A stretch of DNA of 64,000 nt from Candidatus Bartonella washoeensis Sb944nv (GTDB lineage Bacteria; Pseudomonadota; Alphaproteobacteria; Rhizobiales; Rhizobiaceae), in the NCBI RefSeq assembly GCF_000278135.1, contig NZ_JH725023.1:433669-497668 (forward strand). The letters run 5' to 3'. Numbering within the stretch: the first letter of the stretch is position 1; each line of letters starts with the position of its first letter. The notes beneath the pieces are model-generated. The model saw only the letters and a list, made by a program, of their open reading frames with translations, ran no database searches and had not been told where the DNA came from. Position numbers and translations under genes: made by a program. Below, piece by piece: positions 41,386 to 49,911 of this stretch.

Positions 41386-43917
41386 ATGATGAGATGTGAA
41401 GAAGCAGAAGCAATGAATGCAGATTTTAACGAGATAGAAATCTTGTCTATAAAATCTGTAAAGCTTTCAGCTGCTTTTGATCATAAAAATGAGGCGATTC
41501 AAGCTGCTGCTGAATTACTTGTGCAGGTTGGTGCAGTCAACAAATATTATCTGGCAAGCATGCTAAAACGTGAGGCAATAACGAATACTTGGCTTGGGAA
41601 TGGTATAGCAATCCCCCATGGAATGTTTGAAAGTCGTGATTTGATTATCAGGGATGCTGTTGCTGTTGTACAGATTCCTGCTGGTGTTGAGTGGCAGGAG
41701 GGAAATAAAGCGCGCTTAGTCATCGCCATTGCGGCTCGTCCAGATCGCTATATAGAGATTTGTAAAAAATTGACGCGTCTTCTATTTGATAAGGAGCGGC
41801 TTGAAGTCCTTTCAACGACTGCTGACAAACAGCAGATTGTTGCCGCTCTATTTGGTCAGGATACGAAGATGAGAGGAACTTTTATGGGTGACCTTTCGGT
41901 GAGTCAGAAATGGACTTTAGATTACCCAAGTGGTCTTCATGCGCGACCAGCTTCTCTTTGGGTTGACTTTGCAAAGAAAGCTCAGAGCTCTATCAGAGTC
42001 CGCCATGGTAAGTATACCGTTGAAATGAAAAATTTGGTTGGTTTATTGCAATTAGGGGCAAAAAACGGTGATGTTTTGATTTTTTCAACGGATGCTGCAG
42101 AAGGTGCACAACTTCTGAGGGATGCAATTTCTGTCGCAAAGAAAGTGAGCGTAAGTGAAAAATGTGTTATGAGAGAAATGGAAGCTCAAACGAGGGCTTT
42201 TCATGGTTGGTATCCACGCTTTGGGAAAAAAGTTATTTCTGGTGTTGGGGCAAGTCCAGGGTTAGCTCTTGGTAAGATTTTTGTTTTAAGGCAGAATGAT
42301 ATTTCCATAATGGACCAGCCAACTGGTTTTGCAACTGGCATGGCATGTCTTGAAAATGCTCTCTCAAAAACAAAACAAAAAATGGCATCAGTTATTGCTG
42401 ATATTACTGCACGTATGGGGGTAGCTTCTGCTGCAATTTTTTCTGCACAAATAGTTTTGCTTGAGGATGAAAATCTGATAGCTCAAGCTTGTCGTTTTAT
42501 AGCGGAAGGACATGGTGTAGCTTGGTCTTGGGACAGAGCAGTTCGGCAGTTTGCAGATATGTTTTCTAAGGTAGATGATCCTCTTTTGGCGGAGCGTTCG
42601 GCTAATTTAGTTGATGTTGGTCGTCGTGTTTTGGGTGAGATTAATCCATCTTATAGATCATTCTTTTTAAATGATATTCCGCACGATGTTATTCTTATCA
42701 CGGATGATTTGTCTCCCTCTGATATAGCTCAGCTTGATTGTACAAAAGTGCGTGGGTTGGTAACGGCATGGGGTGGTCCGATGTCCCATACAGCTATTTT
42801 AGCGCGCACACTTGGCATTCCAATGGTTGTTGCTGCCGGTTCTGATGTTTTAGCTGTCGAGAATAATATTCAGTCTATCATTGATGGTGATAATGGTTTT
42901 ATTTATCTTGATCCCGCTCTTGTAGATGTTGAAGATGCTCAAAAACAGATAAGTATTTTGATGCAAAAGCGTGACAATGAGATACGTGTATGTGCATTGC
43001 CTGTAAAAACGACAGATGGTCAAAGGATACGTATCATGGCTAATGTCAATTACGCAAATCAGGTTCCTGTTGCATTTGATTTAGGGGCTGAAGGTGTTGG
43101 ACTCATGCGTACAGAATTTTTGTTTTTAGATAGTCCACACATTCCAGATGAAGAGGCACAATTTGATGTATATCGAACGATGATTGCGGCTGTGGGAGAT
43201 AGGCCATTAATTATTCGTGCACTCGATATTGGTGGGGATAAACAGGTTACACATTTACATTTATCTAAAGAAGATAATCCATTTTTAGGCGTTCGAGGAA
43301 CACGGCTTTTGTTACGTCGGCGTGATCTTTTAGTTCCCCAGTTGCGTGCTCTATATCGAGCAGCAAAAGAGGGGGGTGATCTATGGATTCTGTTTCCAAT
43401 GGTCATGTCTGTTTCAGAGATTTTTTCTATGAAAAAGATTGCAGAAGAAATTCAGAATGATATTGGTGCACCAAAATTAAAATTTGGTATTATGATTGAA
43501 GTTCCAGCGGCTGCCATTATGGCAGATGTGTTGAGTGCCTATGTTGATTTTTTCTCGATTGGAACCAACGATTTGACTCAGTATACAATGGCTGTTGATC
43601 GACAAAATCCTTATCTTGTATCTGAAGCTGATAGTCTTGATCCAGCAGTTTTGCGCATGATTCACCGAACTATTCAGGGGGCAGAAAAACATAACTGTTG
43701 GGTTAGCGTGTGTGGTGGTATGGCTGGAGATCCTTTTGCTGCGATGATTTTGACTGGATTGGGGATTAATGAACTTTCTATGATATCCTGTGATATTCCT
43801 TCAGTAAAAGCATGTTTGCAGGCGCATAGTTTTGAAGATATGAAAATTTTAGCAAAAAAAGCATTGCAGTGTGAAACTGGGCAGGCTGTACGTGCTCTGA
43901 GCAATGATATAAGCTGA
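41386..43917 (+). CDS. PTS fusion protein: EIIA (fructose/mannitol type) - HPr - enzyme I
   Basis: One 843-residue polypeptide with three phosphotransfer modules. EIIA occupies about 15-160, with its phospho-His in GIAIPHGMFES (about 78). HPr follows at about 180-265, with its His in PSGLHARPASLWVDF (about 186). Enzyme I is about 280-835: the swivel-domain His is in GGPMSHTAILARTLGIP (about 469) and the PEP-binding barrel has VGLMRTEFLFLD, RALDIGGDK, NDLTQYTMAVDRQNP and VCGGMAGDP. The order matches FruB-like multiphosphoryl transfer proteins. No EIIB/EIIC membrane partner is in the window. Start ATG 41386 or 41413 (MNADFNEIEIL). Confidence 0.93.
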   Translation: MMRCEEAEAMNADFNEIEILSIKSVKLSAAFDHKNEAIQAAAELLVQVGAVNKYYLASMLKREAITNTWLGNGIAIPHGMFESRDLIIRDAVAVVQIPAGVEWQEGNKARLVIAIAARPDRYIEICKKLTRLLFDKERLEVLSTTADKQQIVAALFGQDTKMRGTFMGDLSVSQKWTLDYPSGLHARPASLWVDFAKKAQSSIRVRHGKYTVEMKNLVGLLQLGAKNGDVLIFSTDAAEGAQLLRDAISVAKKVSVSEKCVMREMEAQTRAFHGWYPRFGKKVISGVGASPGLALGKIFVLRQNDISIMDQPTGFATGMACLENALSKTKQKMASVIADITARMGVASAAIFSAQIVLLEDENLIAQACRFIAEGHGVAWSWDRAVRQFADMFSKVDDPLLAERSANLVDVGRRVLGEINPSYRSFFLNDIPHDVILITDDLSPSDIAQLDCTKVRGLVTAWGGPMSHTAILARTLGIPMVVAAGSDVLAVENNIQSIIDGDNGFIYLDPALVDVEDAQKQISILMQKRDNEIRVCALPVKTTDGQRIRIMANVNYANQVPVAFDLGAEGVGLMRTEFLFLDSPHIPDEEAQFDVYRTMIAAVGDRPLIIRALDIGGDKQVTHLHLSKEDNPFLGVRGTRLLLRRRDLLVPQLRALYRAAKEGGDLWILFPMVMSVSEIFSMKKIAEEIQNDIGAPKLKFGIMIEVPAAAIMADVLSAYVDFFSIGTNDLTQYTMAVDRQNPYLVSEADSLDPAVLRMIHRTIQGAEKHNCWVSVCGGMAGDPFAAMILTGLGINELSMISCDIPSVKACLQAHSFEDMKILAKKALQCETGQAVRALSNDIS

Positions 43918-44396
43918 TGAAGAACTTTAAGAGGGAAGAGCTAGGCAATCCTGCAATTTGCTAAGCAATCACATTATAAATATTTTGTTAGAAAGAAGTT
44001 TATTATCTTTGTGAGGCATGTTTTAGTTTTGAGAATCAAGGGGTTAAGATAGACGTTTATCCTGCTAATACTGGAGACAATCAATGGTAACGGTTGTGGT
44101 CGTGATGCTTCAATTATTTGATTTTTTAAGAAATATGCGCAGTATGTTGATGCAAAAAGAGTGTTGTTCATGAGTGAGATGGTGTATGAATGAACACTAA
44201 AATTGCTGATTGATGACAACCGATTCTTACATTTTAGAGGACTATCCACGGAAAAAATTTTTTCTTAAAAAGAGAGGATGTATTTGTTATTTAACAAATA
44301 TCATATCTTCTTTTGATAAATGAAGTTGTGTTTTGAATTTTGAGTATAGAGTTTAGACTTGCACGTTATTTCTTTCTGGGTATAGTGCAAGCCTCT
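43918..44396. other. gap before tRNA-Ser (GGA)
   Basis: About 480 AT-rich bases with no recognised gene; the minus-strand open frame at 43974-44249 has no domain and is judged spurious. Confidence 0.4.
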
Positions 44397-44486
44397 GGAG
44401 AGGTGGCCGAGTGGTTGAAGGCGCACGCCTGGAACGCGTGTATATGGGAAACCATATCGAGGGTTCGAATCCCTCTCTCTCCGCCA
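44397..44486 (+). tRNA. tRNA-Ser (GGA)
   Basis: A 90-base gene with encoded CCA. GGAGAGG pairs with CTCTCC in the acceptor stem (one G-T pair); the D-arm is GGCCGAGTGGTTGAAGGC; stem CACGC/GCGTG encloses loop CTGGAAC, anticodon GGA. A long variable arm and T-arm GGGTTCGAATCCC are present. The DNA downstream is accessory in character, as often seen beside tRNA-Ser genes. Confidence 0.97.
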
Positions 44487-45600
44487 TTTATCAATGTAAT
44501 TAATAGGTTATGAATAAGTTGTAGCTTTTTGTGGAGCTTGTCGGCGGGTTTTGTGAAATTTATTACGAGTTTTTGTACTAATTCATTTTTTTCAAGGAAT
44601 TTTAAAGGGGTTTCCAGGGTTTTTCAAAGGTCATTTAAAGCTCCTTTAATGATTCTTTTTAAAAATCACAATTTGTGATGATTAGATCTTTAGCGGGAGT
44701 CACATTATTTAAGCAACATGTATAAGATGTGGTGGACTCTTTTAATGTACATTAACTGAATTTTTCGGATCTCTGGTACATCATTTAAAGACAGAAGAAA
44801 CTTCTCTTTTAATTTTATAAAGGGCATAGCTATTGTCTGATAATTCTCCTATTTAAACAAAACCTTTCCGTATGAATCCTCAACGCTGAAATAAGGGAGA
44901 TTAAAGTAAAACAAAACGTTTGACTAATCATAGTCAAGAATAAAGTCAGACTATTTTAAATGTTTAATGATAACATCTGCTAAACGGCTTTACATACTCT
45001 TTCTTCATAATCAGTAATTATACCGATAATTGTTGATAGGAGTATTTTTGAGTTGATGATCCTTAATATTTCTTGAGCATCTTCTAAATTATCAATACTA
45101 TATTTTAATTTTGTAACAATGATGAATGGTTTGCGTTCTCTTTGAGTTACTTGCTTAAAAAGCAATGCATGGTAACTTAAATACACAACGTATCTATCAT
45201 TTATTCAACTAACTCCAACTCAATATATATGATAGATAGCTGACTTAAAGGATATTATTCGGATCAATTCCTAGCTGGTAAAAAACTGGATGTTTTCGGT
45301 CAACACTTTGCGTAAAACAATTTTAATGCACCCAAGTTGACGTTTGTGTGCTTCGGTCACCATGGCTTTAACAAATGCTTTTGCTTAAATGCTATGGCAC
45401 AGCCAATAAGTTTTCTGTTGAAGGTTCCAACCCGCCAATTGGACAGTGAAGATCTAATACAACGAGGGGTTAGATTGAGCGCTAAAGGAGAAAAGTTGTT
45501 CAAATATTTCTCAAATCCGCGTCTTAATAACGCGTGAGTTTCCCACACTTCGTTTGCTTTAGTACACCGAAAGGTAGCGGAGGTAACCATAGATGCAGAA
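44487..45600. other. gene-poor accessory stretch downstream of tRNA-Ser
   Basis: About 1.1 kb with no confident gene. Two open frames on the minus strand (68 codons at 44980-45186; 89 codons at 45357-45626) and one on the plus strand (45337-45537) were examined. The first has an alternating pattern (KPFIIVTKLKYSIDNLEDAQ) that could be a real small protein. The other two overlap on opposite strands and cannot be told apart. Confidence 0.4.
44980..45186 (-). CDS. possible small hypothetical protein
   Basis: An open frame of 68 codons, MYLSYHALLFKQVTQ onward, with a central segment of regular hydrophobic/charged pattern (IVTKLKYSIDNLEDAQEILRI). Faintly like small rhizobial DUF982 proteins, but no diagnostic residues are visible. 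No clear ribosome binding site. Could be chance. Confidence 0.25.
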   Translation of the reverse strand: MYLSYHALLFKQVTQRERKPFIIVTKLKYSIDNLEDAQEILRIINSKILLSTIIGIITDYEERVCKAV

Positions 45601-46377
45601 TTATCTTGCATACATGTAGAGTTCACTTCGATATAAAATCTTCAAACTCCCCTGCACTTCATATTGCTTTATCAATTCAATCAGTTGCCGCAAATATTCT
45701 TCCCCATGGCTCGCAATGGCGCGTTGCGCTTGAGTTGAGGAGTAACTCATTCCAATAAAGGCTTCGGATGAGATTGTCATCGTCCAATTGTGCGTATGGA
45801 AAGCAATCTTTTCTGGATTGACCCCAAAGCCATCACTCATTTCCTGTAAAAAATCAAAATTACGATAATAACGCGAATAGTTAGGGCTCATTTTCTCTAA
45901 CAATGTTTCATAAGCGTCTAGAAATTTGCTATGCTTAAAATCACGATTGTTTTGCATGACTGCCATTACACCATTGGTTCGAAGTTGATCTGAAACAGAG
46001 CAAAGCAGCTTAGGGCGATCCATCCATTGAAACGCCTGTGCCACAACAACAAGATCAAGCTTGCCGATTTTAGGCAATAGGCTTTCGGCTCGGCCTTTAT
46101 ACCACTGCACAGTAGGAAACTTTCTTTGTCCCTGCTTAATCATGTCTGTCGATATATCGATAGCATGATATTGGTGTTCCTTTCCAAGAAGTTTGACAAT
46201 TCCCTCTAATGCAATGCCGGTTCCAGCTCCTACATCCACGATGGATAAATGTTTTTTGTTCTTAAAAGGCAGTAGCATGGTTTTCAATAAAGTGAGGGGG
46301 TAACGTGGACGATAGCGATCATAATCATCAGCTAATCCGTCAAATTTTTCACTTTGCGGTTGAAGGTTTTGTGTCAT
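45601..46377 (-). CDS. class I SAM-dependent methyltransferase
   Basis: A protein of 258 residues from ATG 46377, which is preceded by a strong GGGGGGA ribosome binding site. The N-terminus FDGLADDYDRYRPRYP (about 12-27) and the SAM motif IVDVGAGTGIALE (about 46-58) are typical of UbiE/COQ5-like (Methyltransf_11) enzymes; AIDISTDMIKQGQRKFP and LDLVVVAQAFQWMD are motifs II and III. Substrate unknown. The region around it is decayed, so it is a rare intact gene in this stretch. Confidence 0.85.
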   Translation of the reverse strand: MTQNLQPQSEKFDGLADDYDRYRPRYPLTLLKTMLLPFKNKKHLSIVDVGAGTGIALEGIVKLLGKEHQYHAIDISTDMIKQGQRKFPTVQWYKGRAESLLPKIGKLDLVVVAQAFQWMDRPKLLCSVSDQLRTNGVMAVMQNNRDFKHSKFLDAYETLLEKMSPNYSRYYRNFDFLQEMSDGFGVNPEKIAFHTHNWTMTISSEAFIGMSYSSTQAQRAIASHGEEYLRQLIELIKQYEVQGSLKILYRSELYMYAR

Positions 46378-46389
46378 AAGAATCCCCCC

Positions 46390-47180
46390 TATAATTGTTG
46401 GCATACATAATTGAGAAGCCATCCTTTGTCCAGTATGTTAACCATAAATTTCGAGGGAGGCTGAATGGGAACTGTTCTTTTACACCTTCGGTCTTTCCTT
46501 CTATAAGATTGATGCTGAAATTTTCCTCTTCTTTAAATAATGCTTTAAATTATGTGTTTTGGAGCTCAATTGTGATCATGCCAAGATCTCATGCATTCCG
46601 ATAAAAAATTCGTCCAAATTCTGGTGTGATTACCGCTTTGATGCTTTTAGTCAGATTGAACTTACAGCTTGCTCTCGGGAACTGCCAATACCGAATACTC
46701 CATTGCAAAAATGAGATCACCCATTTGTACTGTATCAGAAAATCCAGATTAAAAATTTTCAAAAATGTGAGGAGTTAAATGCGCTGAGTTTGTGTACATG
46801 TGCTTATATATAGCGGGATCATATCGTTTGTAGAGACATATCCAGCTATATGGCGGACTCTGAGATTTTTTAAAGCTATGCTAGCTCTATCAAAGCTGGA
46901 ATTTACTCTAGTAATACTTTTTTTGTGGCGATGATAGGTAACGATAAATAATGGTGGTATCAGGATTGCCCATAAAACCTCTGAAACCAAATTGATTCAT
47001 GTGTTTGTTGGTAATTGTACGAACAGTTGATGAAAAGATCTAGCCAACGTAGCACAAATATTACACGGAAACCAAGTTCATCAACACATCCACTATGTCG
47101 TAACACCAAGATCACAAGGAATATATTTAAAAAGATTATATTCAATTCCTCGTGGAATGCAGAGCGTGCATAGAGATTCA
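46390..47180 (-). pseudogene. decayed aconitase-family gene (LeuC/LeuD-like isomerase)
   Basis: On the minus strand, across several frames, pieces occur in the order of the aconitase superfamily: FRGFMGNPD near 46990 (compare the NRNFxGRMGNP loop of LeuC); HIAGYVSTNDMIP near 46850 (compare DxxSTDDIIP at the start of LeuD); then FGIGSSREQAV near 46680 and IKAVITPEFGRIFYRNA near 46620 (the GxGSSRE and AVIAPSFARIFYRN motifs of the small subunit). The tail is GVKEQFPFSLPRNLW and WTKDGFSIMYANNYRG. Many stops and frameshifts break it. Which family member it was (isopropylmalate, homoaconitate or other) cannot be told. Confidence 0.65.
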
Positions 47181-47505
47181 ACGAACTATTCCTGCATGAA
47201 GAATGGCAACTTTAAAGGGCTTTTTTTAATGACAGGGCGTTTTTAGAACTGTGGAGTAGCGCAACCATAGGCTCAATGTCTTGCATACAAATTATTATTC
47301 TACGTTTTGGATTAAGAGTTTCAATATTACTGAACAGCTATGGATTTGGTTTAGTGGTAAAAACATATATTTGGTTCTAAGTTCAAAACCTCAACTTGAT
47401 AAACTATATGCTGTGTTTAAAGAGAGTTTTTTATCCACTCTCTGGGCCATTCAATTGCTTTATACAAGAAAAGTATTTTCTCATAATACAGGAGATTATG
47501 TTCGA

Positions 47506-47775
47506 TTATTTATGCTTTTCAAGATCCATATGAATAACTGTGTCAGTCTCATCTTCATTGGAATAAGAGTTTCTGCGATGGCGCAAGGTTTGTACAATTT
47601 CCTCTTTTAAAACCGCATCTGCTTCGCTTAAACGGTGAATACTTAGTTCCAATTCAAGGGATAGAGCCAAATCCACACACAATTTAAGCTGTTCTGCAAT
47701 ATCAAAACCGCGTTGATAGTCGTCATAAAGACCAACAAGCGTATCAGATAATTCCTTATCGGGTAAGGGGGTCAT
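47506..47775 (-). CDS. small acidic protein, phage-like context
   Basis: A protein of 89 residues, MTPLPDKELSDTLVGLYDDYQR onward, mainly helical and acidic, with a very good GGAGGAA ribosome binding site. Its start overlaps the stop of the preceding (decayed) gene by 3 bases in ATGA form, a sign that it once belonged to a coupled pair. No domain is recognised. The partner is broken, so this gene may also be on its way out. Confidence 0.55.
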   Translation of the reverse strand: MTPLPDKELSDTLVGLYDDYQRGFDIAEQLKLCVDLALSLELELSIHRLSEADAVLKEEIVQTLRHRRNSYSNEDETDTVIHMDLEKHK

Positions 47776-48191
47776 GCTAATTCCTCCACATTACGGTTTT
47801 TTATGCATCTTTGAGTATGTTTAAGCATCAATTTACTGCAATTACCACAAGCTGCCATGTGCGCCAACATTATGGTTTTAGCAATTTGGCACAAAATACC
47901 AGCTTTTAGACCAGTGTCAGTAAGAAACTTTATTGCTTCATGGTCTTTAATCTTCCAATCGTGAATAATTGTAGAGATTATGGTGTTTGAGGTACATCAT
48001 AAAACGGTTGTTAATTTGCGCGTAAGAGGAGCCATTTTGATGATGAAACAAACACCCTAAGCTCTCATTATTTTCAATCAAAGCTCAATCAATACCATGG
48101 GTATTAACGCAAGCATTGCTTGTAAATATTCATCCTCTAAAGAAGGGGTGATACTTTCATGTTTTGGGGAAAACCAATTTATCTTATCCAT
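47772..48191 (-). pseudogene. decayed gene upstream of the 89-residue protein
   Basis: From ATG 48191 the minus strand reads MDKINWFSPKHESITPSLED and stops after IPMVLIEL. A shifted frame continues LGCLFHHQNGSSYAQINNRF, and a third frame reads AIKFLTDTGLKAGILCQIAK to KNRNVEELA at the stop 47772-47774. The pieces are consecutive, so this was one gene of about 140 codons broken by frameshifts. Product not recognised; the setting next to XRE regulators suggests phage or genomic-island origin. Confidence 0.6.
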
Positions 48192-48229
48192 TTCATATTG
48201 AATTTTTAGACATTGATAAACTTTTTATC

Positions 48230-48425
48230 TTATACAATGAGAAAACTCTGCCAAATGTTTTTGACACTCGATGATGGTATTTGGTAAGTTTCTGCGATCT
48301 GTGCCAAGGACATGTTCCGATAGTGTAGATCGGCAAAATGCTATGGTAATCCGGTTCTTATGTGATTGTCATAAATTTCGCTCTTGCTTAAATAGATGCT
48401 GTAACGTCCATTTTTGTGGGGTCAT
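48230..48425 (-). pseudogene. decayed small helix-turn-helix gene
   Basis: Minus strand ATG 48425 begins MTPQKWTLQHLFKQERNL then stops. A neighbouring frame continues HYRNMSLAQIAETYQIPSSS and VKNIWQSFLIV, a typical helix-turn-helix (SLAQIAETYxIPxSSVKNIW). It faces the XRE gene at 48518, as divergent phage repressor/Cro-like pairs do. Confidence 0.5.
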
Positions 48426-48517
48426 AGTGTAATAATCGCCTATATTAATGGGCAGTAGCAAGAGGTATAATGCAATAGTTGTAGTGTTTCAGCGCAATAT
48501 TTGCATTATTATGTAAT

Positions 48518-49045
48518 TTGGCAAAAAAAGAAATTGAACCCAAAACAGAACAAGCAAAGCGGTTACGTTTGATACGAGAAAGCTTAGAGCTTAATCGGGA
48601 TCAGATAGCTATCCGTTTAGGTATTAATAAAGCAATTTATGACCATGCTGAAAGAGGGACCACCTTTCCCAATGTAGAGTTTTTGACTGCTTTATCACAG
48701 CAATTAAAGGTTAACCTAGCTTGGCTTGTAACTGGCAATGGTGAAATGTTTACGGACATGACAAAGGCGAAAGCTTCTGGTTTTAAACCACAAGCTATCC
48801 CTGCTGGGCTGATGAAAAAGCTTGGGCATTTGGTTTATACAACCTATAATGATGCAAAAATAACACTTCCTCCTGAAGATGTAGCGGAATGTGCAGCAAG
48901 GCTTTATGGAAAGCTGCAAGAGCTTGTTCAAAACATCAATGATATAGAAGAAGTCGAAGCAGCTTTTCCTCTTTTGAAATTGCATTTAAAACGTCAAATT
49001 GATGCTGAAAGAGCACATCTAGCAACCACACAAGAGACGGACTAA
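48518..49045 (+). CDS. XRE-family transcriptional regulator (copy A)
   Basis: A protein of 175 residues from a TTG start. Residues 10-70 are a Cro/C1 helix-turn-helix (AKRLRLIRESLELNRDQIAI, GINKAIYDHAERGTTFPN). Residues from about 69 to the end (WLVTGNGEMFTDMTKAKASG onward) are nearly identical to copy B at 49147, while the DNA-binding halves differ. The C-terminal half is probably for dimerisation or signal sensing. Inverted GCAA/TTGC bases lie just upstream (about 48495-48505). Likely phage-repressor ancestry. Confidence 0.85.
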   Translation: MAKKEIEPKTEQAKRLRLIRESLELNRDQIAIRLGINKAIYDHAERGTTFPNVEFLTALSQQLKVNLAWLVTGNGEMFTDMTKAKASGFKPQAIPAGLMKKLGHLVYTTYNDAKITLPPEDVAECAARLYGKLQELVQNINDIEEVEAAFPLLKLHLKRQIDAERAHLATTQETD

Positions 49046-49146
49046 CAGTGCTATGAAATAAAAATCCAGTTAAAAAATAACGCGTTATCATGTATTTGTC
49101 TCTCATTATTTCTTTTACCGCTGAGTACAAAACTTCATGTTAAACT

Positions 49147-49710
49147 GTGCCATTTTGTGTTGATTTTGGAGTGATTTTTTGGGCACGTCCAGAAGCAGAG
49201 CTTAAAACTGAGCTAGCAGAACGTTTCCGTGAAGTGCGTCGCATTCTTGGTTTCACGGAACGTAAGCAGTTTGCTGAACATCTTGGTGTGACTGCTGGTT
49301 CCATAGGAACTTATGAAACTGGTATAAGTGAACCTACCGCTTCTGTTCTCTCGAAGTACCAAGAAATTTGTGGTATTTCATTGGACTGGCTTGTAACTGG
49401 CAATGGTGAAATGTTTACGGACATGACAAAGGCGAAAGCTTCTGGTTTTAAACCGCAAGCTATTCCTGCTAGGCTGATGAAAAAACTTGGGCATTTGGTT
49501 TATACGACCTATTATGATGCAAAAATAACACTTCCTCCTGAAGACGTAGCGGAATGTGCAGCAAGGCTTTATGGAAAGTTGCAGGAACTTATTCAAAATC
49601 TTAATGATATCGAAGAAGTCGAAGCAACTTTACCGCTTTTAAAATTGCATTTGAAACGGCACATAGAAGCTGAAAAAGCACAGTGTACAACCACACAAGA
49701 TATGGATTAG
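49147..49710 (+). CDS. XRE-family transcriptional regulator (copy B)
   Basis: A protein of 187 residues read from GTG 49147; the true start may be a later GTG at 49171, since residues 1-17 look non-homologous. The helix-turn-helix (RFREVRRILGFTERKQFAEH, VTAGSIGTYETGISEPT) is different from copy A. From LDWLVTGNGEMFTDMTKAKA the two proteins are about 90% identical, and the underlying DNA is identical over the first 65 bases or so. Tandem same-strand arrangement, 101 bases apart. Confidence 0.83.
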   Translation: MPFCVDFGVIFWARPEAELKTELAERFREVRRILGFTERKQFAEHLGVTAGSIGTYETGISEPTASVLSKYQEICGISLDWLVTGNGEMFTDMTKAKASGFKPQAIPARLMKKLGHLVYTTYYDAKITLPPEDVAECAARLYGKLQELIQNLNDIEEVEATLPLLKLHLKRHIEAEKAQCTTTQDMD

Positions 49711-49911
49711 AAGTCCTTTAAAATAAAAAAAAGCAGTATGTTACTAAAATTCCTCTCTGACTTCACTGTTTCCTGTAGAGTAAAAAACCTAATATCAAAC
49801 GACATTCCTTGGATTCACTTAATTTATTTTTCCGCATCTTTTTATCGTTTTGAGATGCCCGAAAAAATTTACACAATGCACACAATGGTTCATAGAGATG
49901 CTATATATGCA
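49711..49911. other. convergent gap between XRE copy B and the decarboxylase/acetyltransferase gene
   Basis: About 200 bases; the 62-codon plus-strand open frame here has no domain and is judged spurious. No clear terminator is seen. Confidence 0.35.

Noticed and set aside
45357..45626. 89-codon minus-strand frame overlapping a 66-codon plus-strand frame
   Set aside because: Neither strand shows a known domain or good start, and they exclude each other; it also overlaps the methyltransferase end by 26 bases.
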